Source: Georgenia satyanarayanai (GTDB lineage Bacteria > Actinomycetota > Actinomycetes > Actinomycetales > Actinomycetaceae). From it: a DNA stretch of 64,000 bases. The notes beneath the pieces were generated by a model, which was not told where the DNA came from, made no database searches, and worked only from the letters and a program-made list of their open reading frames with translations. Position 1 is the first letter of the stretch. Each line of letters begins with the position of its first letter. Positions 48,532 through 57,626 of the stretch are shown one piece after another. The DNA is taken from positions 1 through 64,000 of the forward strand of contig NZ_UETB01000004.1 in NCBI RefSeq assembly GCF_900116375.1, read 5' to 3'. The position numbers and the translations under genes are program-made.

Positions 48532-49968
48532 ATGAGCATCCAGACCACCACCGCGCCCGACGCGCTCCGCCTCGACCTTCCCAAGAGCTTCGTCTGGGGC
48601 GCGGCGACCGCGGCCTACCAGATCGAGGGCGCCGCCCACGCGGACGGCCGTACCCCCTCCATCTGGGACACCTACAGCCACACCCCCGGCAAGGTGCTGA
48701 ACGGGGACACCGGTGACGTCGCCGACGACCACTACAACCGTTTCCGCGAGGACGTCGCGATCATGAAGGAGCTGGGCCTGCAGACCTACCGCTTCTCCAT
48801 CGCCTGGCCCCGCATCACCCCGCAGGTCACCGCCGACAGCCTCGGCCCGGTCAACGAGGCGGGCATCGACTTCTACTCGCGGCTCGTCGACGAGCTCCTC
48901 GCGGCCGGCATCACCCCGGCCGCGACGCTCTACCACTGGGACCTGCCCCAGGCCCTCGAGGACGCCGGCGGCTGGCCGGCGCGGGCGACGGCGGAGCGCT
49001 TCGCCGAGTACGCGGGCGTCGTCGCCGCCCGGCTCGGTGACCGCCTGCGCACCTTCATCACCCTCAACGAGCCGTGGTGCTCGTCCTACCTCGGCTACGG
49101 CAGCGGTGTCCACGCCCCGGGCCGCACGGACCACGCCGACGTCCTCGCCGCCGTCCACCACCTCAACCTCGCCCACGGCCTGGCCACGACGGCGATCCGC
49201 GCCGAGCGCCCGGACGCGACGGTCGGGCTCACGCTCAACCTCGCCTGGGTCAACCCCGCCAGCGACTCGCCGGCCGACGTCGCCGCCGCGCAGCGCATCG
49301 ACGGCCTGCAGAACCGCGTCTTCCTCGACCCGGTCCTCAGCGGCTCCTACCCGCGGGACATCGTCGAGGCCACGGCGTCGGTCACGGACTGGTCCTTCGT
49401 CAAGGACGGTGACCTCGAGCTCATCAAGCAGCCCCTCGACGTCCTCGGGGTGAACTACTACAGCCCCACGGTGGTGCGCGCGTACGACGGCACGGGGGAG
49501 CGCGAGGAGGCCGACGGCCACGGGGCGAGTGCGGCCAGCCCCTGGCCGGCGTGCTCGGACATCGAGTTCCCGCAGCAGCCCGGCCCGTACACCGAGATGG
49601 GCTGGTCCATCGACGCCCGCGGTCTCACCGAGCTCCTCGTGCGGATGCACCGTGAGCACCCCGGCCTGCAGCTCATGGTGACGGAGAACGGAGCCGCCTT
49701 CCCCGACCAGGTCCAGGCCGACGGCAGCATCCAGGACCTGGACCGCATCGAGTACCTGCGCGACCACGTCCAGGCCGTCAGCGACGCCGTCGCCGCCGGT
49801 GCCCCCGTGCGCGGCTACTACGTGTGGTCGCTGCTCGACAACTTCGAGTGGGGCTACGGCTACTCCAAGCGCTTCGGCGTCGTCCACGTGAACTACGAGA
49901 CGCAGGAGCGGACGAAGAAGGCCAGCGCCCACTGGTACGCCGACCTCATCAGCGCCCAGCAGGCCTGA
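48532..49968 (+). CDS. GH1 family beta-glucosidase
   Basis: A 478-residue glycoside hydrolase family 1 enzyme. The acid/base Glu180 is in TLNEPW and the nucleophile Glu385 in VTENGA. The N-terminal signature [20 protein letters not shown] is present, as are the substrate-binding YHWDLP and the C-terminal [18 protein letters not shown]. With no signal peptide it works in the cytoplasm, splitting an imported beta-glucoside such as cellobiose to glucose. It is the last gene of the LacI-linked operon. Translation depends on the odd ribosome-site/hairpin layout described separately. Confidence 0.95.
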   Translation: MSIQTTTAPDALRLDLPKSFVWGAATAAYQIEGAAHADGRTPSIWDTYSHTPGKVLNGDTGDVADDHYNRFREDVAIMKELGLQTYRFSIAWPRITPQVTADSLGPVNEAGIDFYSRLVDELLAAGITPAATLYHWDLPQALEDAGGWPARATAERFAEYAGVVAARLGDRLRTFITLNEPWCSSYLGYGSGVHAPGRTDHADVLAAVHHLNLAHGLATTAIRAERPDATVGLTLNLAWVNPASDSPADVAAAQRIDGLQNRVFLDPVLSGSYPRDIVEATASVTDWSFVKDGDLELIKQPLDVLGVNYYSPTVVRAYDGTGEREEADGHGASAASPWPACSDIEFPQQPGPYTEMGWSIDARGLTELLVRMHREHPGLQLMVTENGAAFPDQVQADGSIQDLDRIEYLRDHVQAVSDAVAAGAPVRGYYVWSLLDNFEWGYGYSKRFGVVHVNYETQERTKKASAHWYADLISAQQA

Positions 49969-50021
49969 GGAACCGTTCGGCCCCGCCCGCCGCACCACCC
50001 GGTGCGGCGGGCGGGGCCGTC

Positions 50022-50669
50022 TCACGCGAGGCCGGCCTCCCGCGCGCGGATGGCGGCCTGCACCCGTGAGGTGCAGCCCAGCTTGGCGAGCACCCGGGAC
50101 ACGTGGGTCTTGGCGGTCGCCTCGCTGATGTGCAGCGCCTGCGCCAGGCCCGCGTTCGACAGCCCCTGGCCGAGCCCCGCCAGCACCTCCCGCTCCCGGT
50201 CGGTGAGCGCGGCGACGTCGGCGGGGACCTCCGGCTCCACGTGCTCCGGTGCCTGCGCGAAGGCGGCGAGCAGCCGGCGGGTCACCTCCGGCGCGACGAC
50301 GCCCTCCCCGGCGGCGACCCGGCGGACCGCGTCGAGGAGCGTCGCGGCGTCGGCGGTCTTGAGGAGGAAGCCCGCGGCGCCGGCCCGGAGCGCCCCGAAG
50401 ACGTACTCGTCGAGGTCGAAGGTCGTGAGGACGAGGACGTCGGCCAGCCCGTCGGTGACGATCGCCCGGGTCGCGGCGATCCCGTCGGTCCCGGGCATGC
50501 GGATGTCCATGAGGACGACGTCGGGGCGCAGCGCCCGCGCGTTCGTCACCGCGCTCGCGCCGTCGGCGGCCTCGGCGACGACGGCGACGTCCTCGTCCGC
50601 CTCGAGGATGAGCCGCAGCCCGGAGCGGATCGCGGCGTGGTCGTCGGCGATGAGGACGCGGATGGTCAC
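50022..50669 (-). CDS. LuxR/NarL-type response regulator
   Basis: A 215-residue response regulator. The receiver domain has the acidic pair in IADDH (Asp9 and Asp10), phospho-acceptor Asp55 in VLMDIRMPG, and the conserved Lys in FLLKTAD. The LuxR-type HTH (about 145-210) includes LTDREREVLAGLGQGLSNAGL and ATAKTHVSRVLAKLG. GTG 50669 overlaps the kinase stop (GTGA), with AGGAG upstream. It pairs with the DesK-like kinase. Its target is unknown; the divergent GAP-family transporter gene is one candidate. Confidence 0.92.
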   Translation of the reverse strand: MTIRVLIADDHAAIRSGLRLILEADEDVAVVAEAADGASAVTNARALRPDVVLMDIRMPGTDGIAATRAIVTDGLADVLVLTTFDLDEYVFGALRAGAAGFLLKTADAATLLDAVRRVAAGEGVVAPEVTRRLLAAFAQAPEHVEPEVPADVAALTDREREVLAGLGQGLSNAGLAQALHISEATAKTHVSRVLAKLGCTSRVQAAIRAREAGLA

Positions 50670-51883
50670 GGGGTCTCCTCGAGGGGGATGGTGGCGCGGA
50701 CGAGCCACCGGCCGTCGGCCGGGCCGGCGTGGAAGCTGCCGCCGAGGGCCTCGGCGCGCTCCCGCATGGTGAGCAGGCCGACGCCCGTGCCTGCCGCGGG
50801 GACCGCGCCGTCGTCGACGGCGTTGGTGACCTCGACCCGCACCGCCGCGCCGGTGTGGGCGACGGTGACGTCGACGGGCCCGCTACGGCCGTGCTTGAGG
50901 GCGTTGGCGAGGGACTCCTGGACGATGCGGTAGGCGGCCTGGTCGACCGCCGCGGGCAGCTCGGGGGACGCGGCGGGGGAGGAGACGGTGAGCTCCATCC
51001 CCTGGCCGCGGAACCCGGCGGTGAGCGCGTCGAGCTCGGCGAGCCGGGCGGGGCTCGTGCGGGCCTCGTCGCCCGTGCGCAGGAGGTCGATCATCGCGCG
51101 CATCTCCCGCAGGGCCGCCACGCTCGCGGAGCGGATCGCGGTGAGGGCCTGCCGGTCGCGGCGGGCGGCACGGTCCTCGTCGTCGGCCCGCGGCGAGCTC
51201 AGGGCGGCCTCGGAGTGGATCGCGATCGCGGAGAGGTGGCTGGCGAGCGCGTCGTGCAGGTCGCCGGCCATCCGGGTGCGCTCGGCGTGGACCACCTCCT
51301 GCTCGCGCAGCTCGCCGATCCGCGCGAGGTCCCGCGCACGGGCCGAGGCCAGCGCGGCGAGCTCGGTCTGCTGGCGCACCGACCGTCCCCACCACAGCGG
51401 GGTGCCGAGCACCGCGAACGCGAGGAGGGCGACGTTCGCCGTGGCCCGCAGGTCACCGGTCGCGACGAAGGTCGCCGCCGCGCCGCCCGTGACGCTGAGG
51501 ACGACCGCGACGCTCAACCTCCGGAGGGCGGCCCCGCCCACCCGCAGCGCGGCCGAGTAGATGAGGTCGAGCAGGCCGAGCATCGCGCCCATGCTGCCCC
51601 CGAGCAGGGCGTCGGCCCCGAAGACGAGGACGCCGGCACCGAGCGACGGCAGCGGGCTGCGCGCCTTCGCGAGCATGACGGCGCACATGACGACGAGGGT
51701 GAGGACGAACCACCACCGGTTCGTCGCGAGCGCAGGCCCGCCGCCCCACAGGCCGACCAGCCCGACGCCGAGCAGCGCGAGACCGGCGACGAAGGTGGCG
51801 ACGGCGTCGCTCACGACGCGAGCGCGCTCGGTCCCGCGCACCCGCTGTCGCAACGTCCCGACCAGGCCTGGCACGCGTCCCAT
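50666..51883 (-). CDS. DesK/NarL-class sensor histidine kinase
   Basis: A 405-residue membrane histidine kinase. Five or so hydrophobic segments occupy about residues 25-165, with little outside the membrane, so it probably senses membrane state or an intramembrane signal. The HisKA_3 domain has phospho-acceptor His210 in MAGDLHDALASHLSAI. The ATPase domain shows the N-box in YRIVQESLANALKHG and a G-box in GTGVGLLTMRERAEALGG. The start is uncertain: I use ATG 51883, since homologues usually begin close to the first helix; ATG 51934 would add 17 residues. It is coupled to the response regulator. Confidence 0.88.
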   Translation of the reverse strand: MGRVPGLVGTLRQRVRGTERARVVSDAVATFVAGLALLGVGLVGLWGGGPALATNRWWFVLTLVVMCAVMLAKARSPLPSLGAGVLVFGADALLGGSMGAMLGLLDLIYSAALRVGGAALRRLSVAVVLSVTGGAAATFVATGDLRATANVALLAFAVLGTPLWWGRSVRQQTELAALASARARDLARIGELREQEVVHAERTRMAGDLHDALASHLSAIAIHSEAALSSPRADDEDRAARRDRQALTAIRSASVAALREMRAMIDLLRTGDEARTSPARLAELDALTAGFRGQGMELTVSSPAASPELPAAVDQAAYRIVQESLANALKHGRSGPVDVTVAHTGAAVRVEVTNAVDDGAVPAAGTGVGLLTMRERAEALGGSFHAGPADGRWLVRATIPLEETP

Positions 51884-51996
51884 CCCAGCACACGCTCGGA
51901 CACGACCAGGTCCGTCGAAGGATGTACGCGTCATGGCGGTGGCGTCGGTCCGTCGGCGGACGACGGCGACGGCAGGTGGGCGGCACCGTCGAGGGC

Positions 51997-52725
51997 ATGA
52001 CCACCGCGACCGCCGCGACCCTCGCCGTCCTCGCCCTCGTCGACTCGACGAGCTTCGGCACGCTTCTCATCCCGATCTGGTTCCTCCTCACCCCCGGCCG
52101 GGTCCGGGTGGGGCGGATCCTCCTCTTCCTCGGGACGGTGGCGGGCTTCTACCTGCTCCTCGGCGTCGCGCTCGTCGCCGGGCTGGGCGCGGTGCTCGGC
52201 GACCTCGACACCGTGCTCGAAAACCCGCTCGTCGCCCGGCTCCAGCTCGTGCTCGGGGTGGGGATGCTCGTCGGCAGCTTCTTCATCGGGCGCAGGCGGC
52301 CGGGGGAGCCCGCCCGGCCGGGGAGGCTGCTGCGGTGGCGGGAGCGGGCGATGGGGACGGAGACCGACTCCGGCGTGGGTGGCCTCGTCACGCTCGCGCT
52401 CGCCGCCGCGCTGCTCGAGGTCGCGACGATGCTGCCCTACCTCGCGGCGACGGGCATCATCGGCTCGTCCTCGCTCGCGGCGCCGGCCCGCCTCGGGGTG
52501 CTCGCCGTCTACTGCGTCGTCATGGTGCTGCCGGCGCTCCTGCTGCTCGGCGGCCGGCTCGCCGCGCGCCGGGCTGTGCAGCCGTTGCTCGAGCGTGTCG
52601 CGGCGTGGATGGAGCGCAGCGGAGGCGAGACGACGGCGTGGATCGTCGGCATCGTCGGCTTCCTCGTCGCGCGGGACGCCCTCGGCCGCATCCCCGAGCT
52701 CCTCTCCCTCCTCGACACACTGTGA
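51997..52725 (+). CDS. GAP-family (Sap-like) membrane transporter
   Basis: A 242-residue membrane protein of the GAP/Sap family (LysE-like), which in mycobacteria is linked with export of surface lipids. Six hydrophobic segments are visible, with LALVDSTSFGTLLIPIWFLL at the start and LVTLALAAALLEVATMLPYL after the central basic loop (about 95-125). ATG 51997 has GAGGG close upstream; an in-frame ATG at 51922 would add 25 Arg-rich residues and overlap the divergent promoter region. It is divergent from the two-component system, which may regulate it. Confidence 0.82.
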   Translation: MTTATAATLAVLALVDSTSFGTLLIPIWFLLTPGRVRVGRILLFLGTVAGFYLLLGVALVAGLGAVLGDLDTVLENPLVARLQLVLGVGMLVGSFFIGRRRPGEPARPGRLLRWRERAMGTETDSGVGGLVTLALAAALLEVATMLPYLAATGIIGSSSLAAPARLGVLAVYCVVMVLPALLLLGGRLAARRAVQPLLERVAAWMERSGGETTAWIVGIVGFLVARDALGRIPELLSLLDTL

Positions 52726-52822
52726 CGGCCGACGAGCGCCGCCGCGGGTCGACGGGGCGAGGAAGGTCACCTCGGCCGCTCGCGTCTCGCCCCGACGGCC
52801 GGGTAGTCGTTAGCCTGTCGGG

Positions 52823-53593
52823 ATGACCAACACCTCCGCGAGCACCATCGTTCCGCGCGCCGACGGCCGCGCCCCCGACGAGCTCCGCGAGGTCCGGTTC
52901 ACCCGAGGCTGGCTCGACAGCGCCGAGGGCAGCGTGCTCGTCGAGTTCGGCGCCACCCGGGTGCTGTGCGCCGCGTCCTTCACCCAGGGCGTGCCGCGCT
53001 GGCGCAAGGGCTCGGGCCAGGGCTGGGTCACCGCGGAGTACGCGATGCTGCCCCGCTCGACCAACACCCGCAGCGACCGGGAGTCGATCAAGGGGCGCGT
53101 CGGTGGCCGCACCCACGAGATCTCCCGTCTCATCGGCCGGTCCCTGCGCGCCATCATCGACGTGGGCGCGCTGGGCGAGAACACGATCGTCCTCGACTGC
53201 GACGTGCTCCAGGCCGACGGCGGCACCCGGACGGCCGCCATCACCGGCGCCTACGTCGCCCTCGCCGACGCCGTCGCCTGGGGAGTCGCCCACGGCGCCA
53301 TCGCCGCGCGCACGACGCCGGTGCTCACCGACTCCGTGGCCGCCGTCTCCGTCGGCATCGTCGACGGGCAGCCCGTCCTCGACCTGCCCTACGTCGAGGA
53401 CGTCGCCGCCGAGACGGACATGAACGTCGTCGTCACGGGGTCCGGCGGCTTCGTCGAGGTCCAGGGCACCGCCGAGCGCAAGCCCTTCGAGCGCCACGAG
53501 CTCGACGAGCTGCTCGACCTCGCCGTCACCGGCACCGCCAAGCTGACCGAGCTCCAGCGCGCGGCCCTCGCCGCGCCGCTCGCCGGCCGGTGA
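52823..53593 (+). CDS. rph: Ribonuclease PH
   Basis: A 256-residue phosphorolytic 3'-5' exoribonuclease that trims tRNA 3' ends. Signatures are [58 protein letters not shown] and [19 protein letters not shown]. The ATG is 12 bases after a TAGCCT -10 box (52811-52816), indicating a leaderless mRNA. It overlaps rdgB by four bases (GTGA), the usual actinobacterial pairing. The protein has a short extension on the N-terminus (TNTSASTIV). Confidence 0.96.
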   Translation: MTNTSASTIVPRADGRAPDELREVRFTRGWLDSAEGSVLVEFGATRVLCAASFTQGVPRWRKGSGQGWVTAEYAMLPRSTNTRSDRESIKGRVGGRTHEISRLIGRSLRAIIDVGALGENTIVLDCDVLQADGGTRTAAITGAYVALADAVAWGVAHGAIAARTTPVLTDSVAAVSVGIVDGQPVLDLPYVEDVAAETDMNVVVTGSGGFVEVQGTAERKPFERHELDELLDLAVTGTAKLTELQRAALAAPLAGR

Positions 53594-54216
53594 GCGCCGC
53601 AGCCGGGGCGCGGCTCGTCCTCGCCACGCACAACGCGCACAAGATCGGGGAGCTGCGCGCGATCCTCGCCCCGCTCCTGCCGGACCTCGACCCCGCGTCA
53701 GTCGTCGGCGCCGCCGACGTCGGTGCGCCCGAGCCGGTCGAGGACGGTGTCACCTTCGCCGAGAACGCGCTCGTCAAGGCCCGTGCGCTGGCGGCGGCGA
53801 CGCGCCTGCCCGCCGTCGCGGACGACTCCGGACTCGCCGTCGACGTGCTCGGCGGGGCGCCGGGGATCTTCTCCGCCCGCTGGTCCGGCAGGCACGGCGA
53901 CGACCGCGCCAACCTCGACCTGCTCCTCGCCCAGCTCTCCGACGTGCCGGTGGAGCACCGCCGCGCGCGTTTCGTGTGCGCCGCCGCCCTCGTGACGCCG
54001 TCCGGTGAGGAGGTCGTCGAGACCGGCGAGATGCCCGGGCGGCTGCTCACCGCGCCCCGGGGCAGCGGCGGCTTCGGCTACGACCCGATCCTCCAGCCCG
54101 ACGGCGAGGACCGCTCCGCGGCCGAGCTCAGTGCCGAGGAGAAGAACGCGATCTCCCACCGCGGCAAGGCCTTCCGCGCCCTGGCCCCCCACATCGTCCG
54201 CGTCCTCGCGAACTGA
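53590..54216 (+). CDS. rdgB: RdgB/HAM1 non-canonical purine NTP pyrophosphatase
   Basis: A 208-residue house-cleaning enzyme that hydrolyses dITP and XTP. Motifs are [17 protein letters not shown] near the N-terminus, the catalytic [17 protein letters not shown], and [10 protein letters not shown] with the terminal [13 protein letters not shown] 53590 overlaps the rph stop. All catalytic residues appear to be present. A GC-rich inverted repeat follows the gene at 54263-54328. Confidence 0.95.
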   Translation: MSAAAGARLVLATHNAHKIGELRAILAPLLPDLDPASVVGAADVGAPEPVEDGVTFAENALVKARALAAATRLPAVADDSGLAVDVLGGAPGIFSARWSGRHGDDRANLDLLLAQLSDVPVEHRRARFVCAAALVTPSGEEVVETGEMPGRLLTAPRGSGGFGYDPILQPDGEDRSAAELSAEEKNAISHRGKAFRALAPHIVRVLAN

Positions 54217-54262
54217 CGACCCGCCCGCCTAGCAGCCTCGCCCGCCCCGCACCCCCCTCCGC

Positions 54263-54328
54263 GAGTACGCACAGACGGTCACCTGGCGGGCGCCCGAGGG
54301 GCGTCCAGGCGACCGTATGTGCGTACTC
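54263..54328. repeat. 24-bp-arm inverted repeat between convergent genes
   Basis: The left arm (54263-54286, starting GAGTACGCACAGACGGTC) pairs with the right arm (54305-54328, ending GACCGTATGTGCGTACTC) with two mismatches in 24. The centre includes CGGGCGCCCG. It lies between rdgB and the convergent DUF3054 gene and likely ends transcription, although no T-run is present. Read from the right, it begins CGCCGAG, as other elements of this window do. Confidence 0.75.
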
Positions 54329-54347
54329 GGCGAGGAGGAGGTGGGTC

Positions 54348-54794
54348 TCAGCGGTGGCGGGGGCGGGGGCGGGTCATCAGGAGCCACATGAGCCACATGA
54401 GCCGCCAGCTGAGGAACAGGGCGCCCAGGACCCCGAGGGCCACGAGGACGAAGGGCAGCGCTGTGCCGCCGCCGAGGGCGGCGCGCAGGGCCAGGCCACC
54501 GGCCCAGGTGACGAGCCAGGCGACGACGCCGCCGGGCCACAGCCGCAGCGACCCGTGCTGCACGAGCACGGTGACGAGGAGCCGCGCGACGAGGAAGGGC
54601 AGGGCCACCTCGAGGACGTCGGCGACCGACCGCCCGCCCTCGTGGGCACCGCGCCCGAGGTAGGCGAAGAGCACGACGGCGGCCATGTCGAGCAGCATCG
54701 CCGCCCCGCGCTGGCCCCACGTGCCCGGCCCGGCGGCCCGGGACGCGCGGCCCACGTCCAGCCCCTGCGGGCCGGTCCCGGGCTGGATGCTCAC
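54348..54794 (-). CDS. DUF3054 membrane protein
   Basis: A 148-residue membrane protein of the DUF3054 family. After a Gly-rich cytoplasmic start (about 1-28) there are four hydrophobic segments, including MLLDMAAVVLFAYLGRGAHE, which begins the conserved region, and LWPGGVVAWLVTWAGGLALR. The C-terminus is WLLMTRPRPRHR. No function is known. The ATG overlaps the stop of the NUDIX-like gene (ATGA), so the two are co-transcribed. Confidence 0.83.
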   Translation of the reverse strand: MSIQPGTGPQGLDVGRASRAAGPGTWGQRGAAMLLDMAAVVLFAYLGRGAHEGGRSVADVLEVALPFLVARLLVTVLVQHGSLRLWPGGVVAWLVTWAGGLALRAALGGGTALPFVLVALGVLGALFLSWRLMWLMWLLMTRPRPRHR

Positions 54795-55324
54795 GGCAGG
54801 CGGCCGACGTGCGCCAGGGCCTGCCGCAGGAGGGTGCTGTGCCCGTCGACGAGCTCGGCCTGCACCTCGGGCAGCAGGGCCTCGCGGGGGGTGAACCAGC
54901 CGACCTCGAGGGTGTCCTGCTGGGGCTGGCAGTCGCCGTCGACGGGGACGACGTAGGCGAGCGACACCGCGTGCTGCCGCGGGTCGTGGAAGCCCTGGCC
55001 GGGGGTCGGGAAGTACTCACCGACCGTGAAGGGCTGCGGGGAGAGCGGGACGCGGGGCAGGCACAGCGAGCCGAGGTCCTTCTCCAGGTGGCGGGTCAGC
55101 GCCTCGCGCAGCGTCTCGTGGAACAGCACCCGGCCGGAGACGAGCGCGCGCTGCAGGCGGCCGTCGGTCGCGCGCAGGAGCAGGCCCACCTGCTGCACCT
55201 GGCCGGTGGCGTCCACCCGCACGGGCAGGACGTCGACGTAGAGCATCGGGACCTGACGGCGGACCCTGTCGAGGTCCTCCGGCGGCAGCCAGGGGGTGAT
55301 GTCGTCCGAGGCCAGTCCGCTCAT
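54791..55324 (-). CDS. NUDIX-like protein (DUF4916) with degenerate NUDIX box
   Basis: A 177-residue protein of NUDIX-like fold. The expected box (GX5EX7REUXEEXGU) appears as GRVLFHETLREALTRHLEKD: the first Gly and Glu are kept, but the RE pair is RH and the EE pair EK. Metal binding and hydrolysis are therefore doubtful. The protein begins MSGLASDDITPWLPPEDLD and contains YFPTPGQGFHDPRQHAVSLA. This family is widespread in actinobacteria without a known substrate. The gene lies just downstream of tRNA-Leu and is coupled to DUF3054. Confidence 0.8.
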   Translation of the reverse strand: MSGLASDDITPWLPPEDLDRVRRQVPMLYVDVLPVRVDATGQVQQVGLLLRATDGRLQRALVSGRVLFHETLREALTRHLEKDLGSLCLPRVPLSPQPFTVGEYFPTPGQGFHDPRQHAVSLAYVVPVDGDCQPQQDTLEVGWFTPREALLPEVQAELVDGHSTLLRQALAHVGRLP

Positions 55325-55374
55325 GGTGCTTCTCTTCCGTGTTGCGTGGGTGCCCGCGCGGGGCGAGTGCGTCG

Positions 55375-55456
55375 TGCGCGAGGCGGGACTCGAACCCGCA
55401 CGTCCGAGGACACCAGGACCTAAACCTGGCGCGGCTGCCAGTTACGCCACTCGCGC
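55375..55456 (-). tRNA. tRNA-Leu, anticodon UAG
   Basis: The minus strand folds as a long-variable-arm tRNA of 82 bases. The acceptor pair is GCGCGAG/CTCGCGC with discriminator A. The anticodon stem CCAGG/CCTGG holds the loop TTTAGGT, giving anticodon TAG (reads CUA and related Leu codons). The T arm has GGTTCGAGTCC. No CCA is encoded. It lies between bcp and the NUDIX-like gene. Confidence 0.95.
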
Positions 55457-55475
55457 GCGGGACCAGCCTACGGGG

Positions 55476-55952
55476 TCAGTCGACGCCCAGGTCCTTGCGC
55501 AGCCGTGCGACGTGGCCGGTCGCCTTGACGTTGTACCTCGCCAGCGTGACGGTCCCCTGCGGGTCGACGACGACGGTGGAGCGGATGAGGCCGGTGTAGG
55601 TGCGCCCGTAGTTCTTCTTCTCGCCCCACGCGCCCCACGCCTCGATGACCTCGTGGTCGGGGTCCGAGGCGAGCGGGAAGGTGAGGGACTCCGCCTCGGC
55701 GAAGCGGGCGAGCGTGTCGGTGCCGTCGGGCGAGACGCCGACGACGGCGTAGCCCTGGCCCTGGAGGGCCGCCAGGCTGTCGCGGAAGTCGCAGGCCTGG
55801 GTGGTGCAGCCCGGCGTGGACGCGGCCGGGTAGAAGTACACGACGACGCCCTTGTCGGCCGAGTCACGCAGCTGCGCCAGGCTCACCGTCGAGCCGTCGG
55901 CGGCGGGCAGGGTGAAGTCCGGGGCGGTCTCGCCGGGGGAGAGCTGGGGCAC
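55476..55952 (-). CDS. bcp: Thioredoxin-dependent peroxiredoxin, Bcp/PrxQ type
   Basis: A 158-residue peroxiredoxin that reduces hydroperoxides. The active site is STPGCTTQACDFRD, with the peroxidatic and resolving cysteines five residues apart, as in two-cysteine PrxQ enzymes. Other features are APDFTLPAADGSTVSL and GVSPDGTDTLARFAE. GTG 55952 has GGAGG six bases upstream; an in-frame ATG at 55991 would add 13 residues but lacks that site. It stands alone before tRNA-Leu. Confidence 0.92.
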   Translation of the reverse strand: MPQLSPGETAPDFTLPAADGSTVSLAQLRDSADKGVVVYFYPAASTPGCTTQACDFRDSLAALQGQGYAVVGVSPDGTDTLARFAEAESLTFPLASDPDHEVIEAWGAWGEKKNYGRTYTGLIRSTVVVDPQGTVTLARYNVKATGHVARLRKDLGVD

Positions 55953-56020
55953 GGGGTCCTCCGTCGGTCGTGTGGCAGTCTCTCCCAGCATCGCACGGCC
56001 GGATGGCGCGAGGGCTATGC

Positions 56021-56036
56021 ACGTACGAAAGTACGT
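56021..56036. promoter_or_regulatory. Palindromic operator before the HTH/M23 pair
   Basis: ACGTAC-GAAA-GTACGT (56021-56036) is a perfect 6-bp-arm palindrome ending 14 bases before the ATG of the HTH gene. It overlaps the AT-rich TAATAG (56036-56041), which could be the -10 box. Autoregulation by the ArsR-like product is likely. Confidence 0.6.
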
Positions 56037-56050
56037 AATAGCGTGGAGGG

Positions 56051-56542
56051 ATGTCAGCAGACCGGATCGCCGCCCTCGAGGAGCGCGTCGCCGCCCTCGA
56101 GTCCCGCCTCGCCACCGAGCCCGACGACGTCGCCCCCGACAGTCCGCTCTGGGCGCTCGAGGGCCTGCAGGCGCGGGAGGAGGACCCGGGCGCGGTGCTC
56201 CTCGTCGGTCACGTCGAGCTGCCCGACGGGCGCCGCGCGCAGTGGCAGCTCGGCGCCGTCACCGACGACCTCCTCGGTGCCGACTGGACCGAGGGCGCCG
56301 ACGTGCTCGTCGCCCTCGGCCACCCGGTCCGGCTGCGGCTGCTCCAGCGCGTCCTCGGTGGGGCCATGACCGTCGCGGAGCTGGTCGACACCGACGGCGT
56401 CGGCACGAGCGGGCAGGTCTACCACCACCTGCGCCAGCTCACCGCCGCCGGATGGCTGCGCGCGCTGGGCGGCGGCCGGTACGAGGTCCCTGTCGCGCGG
56501 GTCGTCCCGCTGCTCGCCGTCGTCCTCGCGGGGCGGCGATGA
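56051..56542 (+). CDS. ArsR-like winged-helix regulator with N-terminal coiled coil
   Basis: A 163-residue protein. The N-terminus RIAALEERVAALESRLA is a short coiled coil (about 5-22), suggesting dimerisation. The C-terminal winged helix (about 85-160) includes LGHPVRLRLLQRVLGGAMTV and GQVYHHLRQLTAAGWLRAL. No metal-binding cysteines are present, so it is not a metal sensor of the classic ArsR kind. The ATG follows GGAGGG directly, which is too close for a normal ribosome site, so the mRNA may be leaderless or the site weak. It is coupled to the M23 peptidase gene (ATGA). Confidence 0.83.
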   Translation: MSADRIAALEERVAALESRLATEPDDVAPDSPLWALEGLQAREEDPGAVLLVGHVELPDGRRAQWQLGAVTDDLLGADWTEGADVLVALGHPVRLRLLQRVLGGAMTVAELVDTDGVGTSGQVYHHLRQLTAAGWLRALGGGRYEVPVARVVPLLAVVLAGRR

Positions 56543-57372
56543 AGCGCGCCGTCGCCCGCCGGCAGACGTGGTGGACCCGGCTGTTCGTCGCGGCTGTCCT
56601 CGCCGCCGTGATCCTGCCGGTCCCGCAGCCGTGGGGGCTCGTCGTCGCCGCCGCGCTCTTCGCCCTGTCCCTCGTCCGCCCGCCGGCGACGACGTGCGAG
56701 CCCGTCGAGGTCGACGCGCCGCTGCGTGGCCGGTGGGTCGTCGTCAACGGCCCGGGGACGGCGGTGCCCAGCCACGGGATCACGGCCTACGGGCAGGCCT
56801 ACGCCGTCGACGTCCTCCAGCCCGCACCCGACGCCCGCACGTCGGTCGGCTGGGGCCTGCGTCCCCGCCACCCGGAGAGCTACCCGGCCTTCGCTCGCCC
56901 CGTGCACGCGATGGCGGACGGCACGGTCGTCCGGGCGCGAGGCGCGCAGCGGGACCACGGCGCGCGCGACACGTGGCCCCTGCTCGTGTGGATGATGACC
57001 GTCGAGGGGTTCCTCCGGGACCTCGCCGGCGTCGGCCGGATCCTCGGCAACCACGTCGTCGTCCGGCACGAGGACGGCACCGTCGCCGTGTACGCGCATC
57101 TGCGCCGCGACTCGCCCCGGGTCCGCGAGGGGGAGGCGGTGCGCGCCGGTCAGGTGCTGGCCGAGGTGGGCAACACCGGCAACACCTCCGAGCCGCACCT
57201 GCACGTGCAGGTGATGGACCGGGAGCAGGCCACCGCGGCGGCGGGAGTGCCCATGCGCTGGCGCGGGGTCACGGCCGACGGCGAACGCGACCCGCGGTGG
57301 AGCACCGCGAAACGCCGCCCGACGGCGCTGCCGGACTTCCCGGAGAACGGGCACGTGCTCGAGCTCGGCTAG
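56539..57372 (+). CDS. M23-family (LytM-like) metallopeptidase
   Basis: A 277-residue protein with two hydrophobic segments near the N-terminus (about 14-30 and 33-46), so it is membrane-anchored, with the catalytic domain after about residue 60. M23 zinc ligands are visible as His79 and the D of YAVD (Asp91), plus His220 and His222 in SEPHLHVQV; NHVVVRHEDGTVAVYAHLR is the usual core. These enzymes cut peptidoglycan cross-links. Control by the coupled HTH protein suggests induced expression. A hairpin follows the stop. Confidence 0.87.
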   Translation: MKRAVARRQTWWTRLFVAAVLAAVILPVPQPWGLVVAAALFALSLVRPPATTCEPVEVDAPLRGRWVVVNGPGTAVPSHGITAYGQAYAVDVLQPAPDARTSVGWGLRPRHPESYPAFARPVHAMADGTVVRARGAQRDHGARDTWPLLVWMMTVEGFLRDLAGVGRILGNHVVVRHEDGTVAVYAHLRRDSPRVREGEAVRAGQVLAEVGNTGNTSEPHLHVQVMDREQATAAAGVPMRWRGVTADGERDPRWSTAKRRPTALPDFPENGHVLELG

Positions 57373-57378
57373 CAACGA

Positions 57379-57411
57379 CGAAGGCCGCCTCCCGGGGGGA
57401 GACGGCCTTCG
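57379..57411. terminator. Shared hairpin terminator of the M23 gene and tRNA-Lys
   Basis: CGAAGGCCG (57379-57387) pairs with CGGCCTTCG (57403-57411), and an inner CTCCC/GGGAG stem extends it with one mismatch. It lies seven bases after the M23 stop and six bases beyond the 3' end of the convergent tRNA-Lys. Confidence 0.75.
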
Positions 57412-57416
57412 GCTGG

Positions 57417-57489
<73 letters not shown>

Positions 57490-57626
57490 TCGCTGGTGCC
57501 CTGCGGCAGTGCTAAACGTTACCACCGGCTCCGGGCGGTGCCCAGCCGGGACGGGGCCTCGTGACGAGGATCACCGGGCCCGGCGACCGAGCCGCGACGT
57601 ACCGCGGTTTCGGATAGGTTGAGCCC

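Noticed and set aside
50666-51934. ATG 51934 as the start of the histidine kinase
   Set aside because: It adds 17 residues of Arg/Gly-rich sequence before the first helix and has no ribosome site; ATG 51883 is kept, though neither is certain.
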